DNA from: Mesobacillus boroniphilus
GTDB lineage: Bacteria > Bacillota > Bacilli > Bacillales > Cytobacillaceae
Assembly (NCBI RefSeq): GCF_018424685.1
Contig: NZ_QTKX01000002.1
Coordinates: forward strand, 620,001-684,000
Direction: 5' to 3'
Length of the DNA: 64,000 nucleotides
The position numbers were made by a program, and so were the translations under genes. Under the pieces are notes generated by a model. The model did not search any database, had not been told where the DNA came from, and was given only the letters and a program-made list of their open reading frames with translations. This document shows positions 60,961-64,000 of this stretch, piece by piece; positions within the stretch are counted from its first letter, which is position 1; each line of letters opens with the position of its first letter.

Positions 60961-60979
60961 AAAGTGTTGCTAACACTTT
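60961..60979. promoter_or_regulatory. Perfect 8-bp inverted repeat in the suf leader
   Basis: AAAGTGTT and AACACTTT flank GCT, 99 bp before sufC. It could be a weak terminator or an operator. Confidence 0.4.
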
Positions 60980-61077
60980 CTATTTGTTATAAGATTGTAA
61001 TGAGAATAAAATGAGAATAGAGCTTTTGACGGCAAAAGTCGGCTTAAAATCTTTTCTATATTGACGGAGGTATTATT

Positions 61078-61863
61078 ATGGCAGGATCTGTATTATCAAT
61101 TAAGGACCTTCAAGTTGAGATTGAAGGCAAGCAGATATTAAAAGGTGTGGACATTGAAGTTAAAGGTGGAGAAATCCATGCGATCATGGGACCGAATGGT
61201 ACTGGTAAATCTACTTTGTCTTCTTCAATCATGGGACATCCTAAGTATGAAGTAACAAATGGAACAGTTACGCTTGATGGCGAAGATGTTCTTGAAATGG
61301 AAGTTGATGAGAGAGCACGTGCTGGATTGTTCCTTGCTATGCAATATCCAAGCGAAATCAGCGGTGTAACGAATGCTGACTTCCTACGTTCTGCTTTGAA
61401 CAGCCGCCTTGGCGAAGGTAACGAAATTTCACTTATGAAATTCATCCGCAAGATGGATAAGCAAATGGAATTCCTTGAAATGGACCTAGATATGGCACAG
61501 CGTTATCTGAACGAAGGTTTCTCCGGCGGTGAGAAGAAGCGTAACGAGATCCTTCAATTGATGATGCTTGAACCAAAAATCGCAATCCTAGACGAAATTG
61601 ACTCAGGACTTGATATCGATGCATTGAAGGTTGTTTCTAAAGGAATCAATCAAATGCGCGGCGAAGATTTCGGCTGCTTGATCATCACTCACTACCAGCG
61701 CCTTCTTGATTACATCACTCCTGACTATGTTCACGTTATGATGCAGGGCCGCATTGTGAAGTCCGGCGGACCGGAGCTTGCACAGCGCTTAGAAGCAGAA
61801 GGATACGACTGGATTAAGAAAGAACTAGGCATCGAAGACGAAACAGTTGGGCAAGAAGCTTAA
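61078..61863 (+). CDS. sufC: Fe-S cluster assembly ATPase SufC
   Basis: SufC is the soluble ABC ATPase of the SufBCD scaffold that builds Fe-S clusters. The 261-residue protein has Walker A IMGPNGTGKSTLSSSI (about residues 36-51), signature GFSGGEKKRNEILQLM (about 148), Walker B KIAILDEIDSGLDID and a conserved His in LIITHYQRLLDY. SD GGAGG precedes the ATG. It begins the suf operon, and sufD follows 18 nt after its stop. Confidence 0.97.
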   Translation: MAGSVLSIKDLQVEIEGKQILKGVDIEVKGGEIHAIMGPNGTGKSTLSSSIMGHPKYEVTNGTVTLDGEDVLEMEVDERARAGLFLAMQYPSEISGVTNADFLRSALNSRLGEGNEISLMKFIRKMDKQMEFLEMDLDMAQRYLNEGFSGGEKKRNEILQLMMLEPKIAILDEIDSGLDIDALKVVSKGINQMRGEDFGCLIITHYQRLLDYITPDYVHVMMQGRIVKSGGPELAQRLEAEGYDWIKKELGIEDETVGQEA

Positions 61864-61881
61864 GCGTTGGGGGGATTTATA

Positions 61882-64000
<2,119 letters not shown>

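Noticed and set aside
60991..61010. PerR or Fur box in the suf leader
   Set aside because: TTATAAGATTGTAAT matches the PerR consensus only in the left half, and no clear Fur box is seen.

Overview
The window is chromosomal DNA of a spore-forming member of the Bacillaceae (Firmicutes). Supporting features are cwlJ, a GerA/GerB/GerC germinant-receptor operon, CotF-type coat proteins, YuzL, a T-box leader, two SAM-I riboswitches, a FadR-type operator and strong Shine-Dalgarno (SD) sites. From about 41.5 kb to the right edge the gene order closely follows the yusU-yusM-fadNAE-yusI-gcvH-yusG-yusF-yusE-yusD-metNPQ-yurZ-sufCDS region of Bacillus subtilis, as recalled from memory. No rRNA, tRNA, phage or transposase gene was seen.

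Layout. 0-2 kb: 3' end of rnr, smpB and tmRNA (trans-translation). 2-9.6 kb: small genes (GNAT acetyltransferases, a glycine-rich repeat protein, YwaF, DUF2935, a truncated thioredoxin-reductase-like flavoprotein, DUF2188, a DUF6944-like repetitive protein, cwlJ), then brnQ behind an isoleucine-type T-box. 9.7-16 kb: a LysR regulator, a MoaD-like carrier with a small partner protein, an aldehyde ferredoxin oxidoreductase (AOR), a MoeB-like enzyme and a GlcD-type flavoprotein. 16-26 kb: a YeiH exporter, a MASE3-PAS protein, an N-acetylglucosamine PTS transporter, an unpaired histidine kinase and YueD. 26-29.3 kb: a tungstate ABC transporter (TupABC type) with its own regulator. 29.5 kb: a HesB/IscA-like gene with an in-frame TGA, a probable selenoprotein. 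30-36.3 kb: uppP, rodA and the ger operon. 36.6-41.8 kb: a Fur-box-controlled siderophore uptake locus. 42-50 kb: coat genes, fadM and fadNAE. 50-59.5 kb: gcvH, yus genes, metY and metNPQ under SAM riboswitches. 61-64 kb: sufCD and the start of sufS.

How the parts fit. AOR enzymes use a tungsto- or molybdopterin cofactor. Here the AOR gene lies beside its own MoaD/MoeB-like pair, and a tungstate-type importer lies 13 kb away, so a tungsten module is likely. The apparent selenoprotein predicts a selenocysteine pathway elsewhere in the genome.

The most unusual non-coding feature is a set of intergenic arrays with 20-22 bp periodicity at four unrelated places (11.4, 16.1, 22.6 and 29.9 kb). There is also a ten-copy 52-bp array at 60.0-60.5 kb, a 138-bp multi-hairpin element at 60.8 kb, and a dispersed repeat family at 0.6, 18.8, 20.5 and 50.9 kb. 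No standard feature class explains these.
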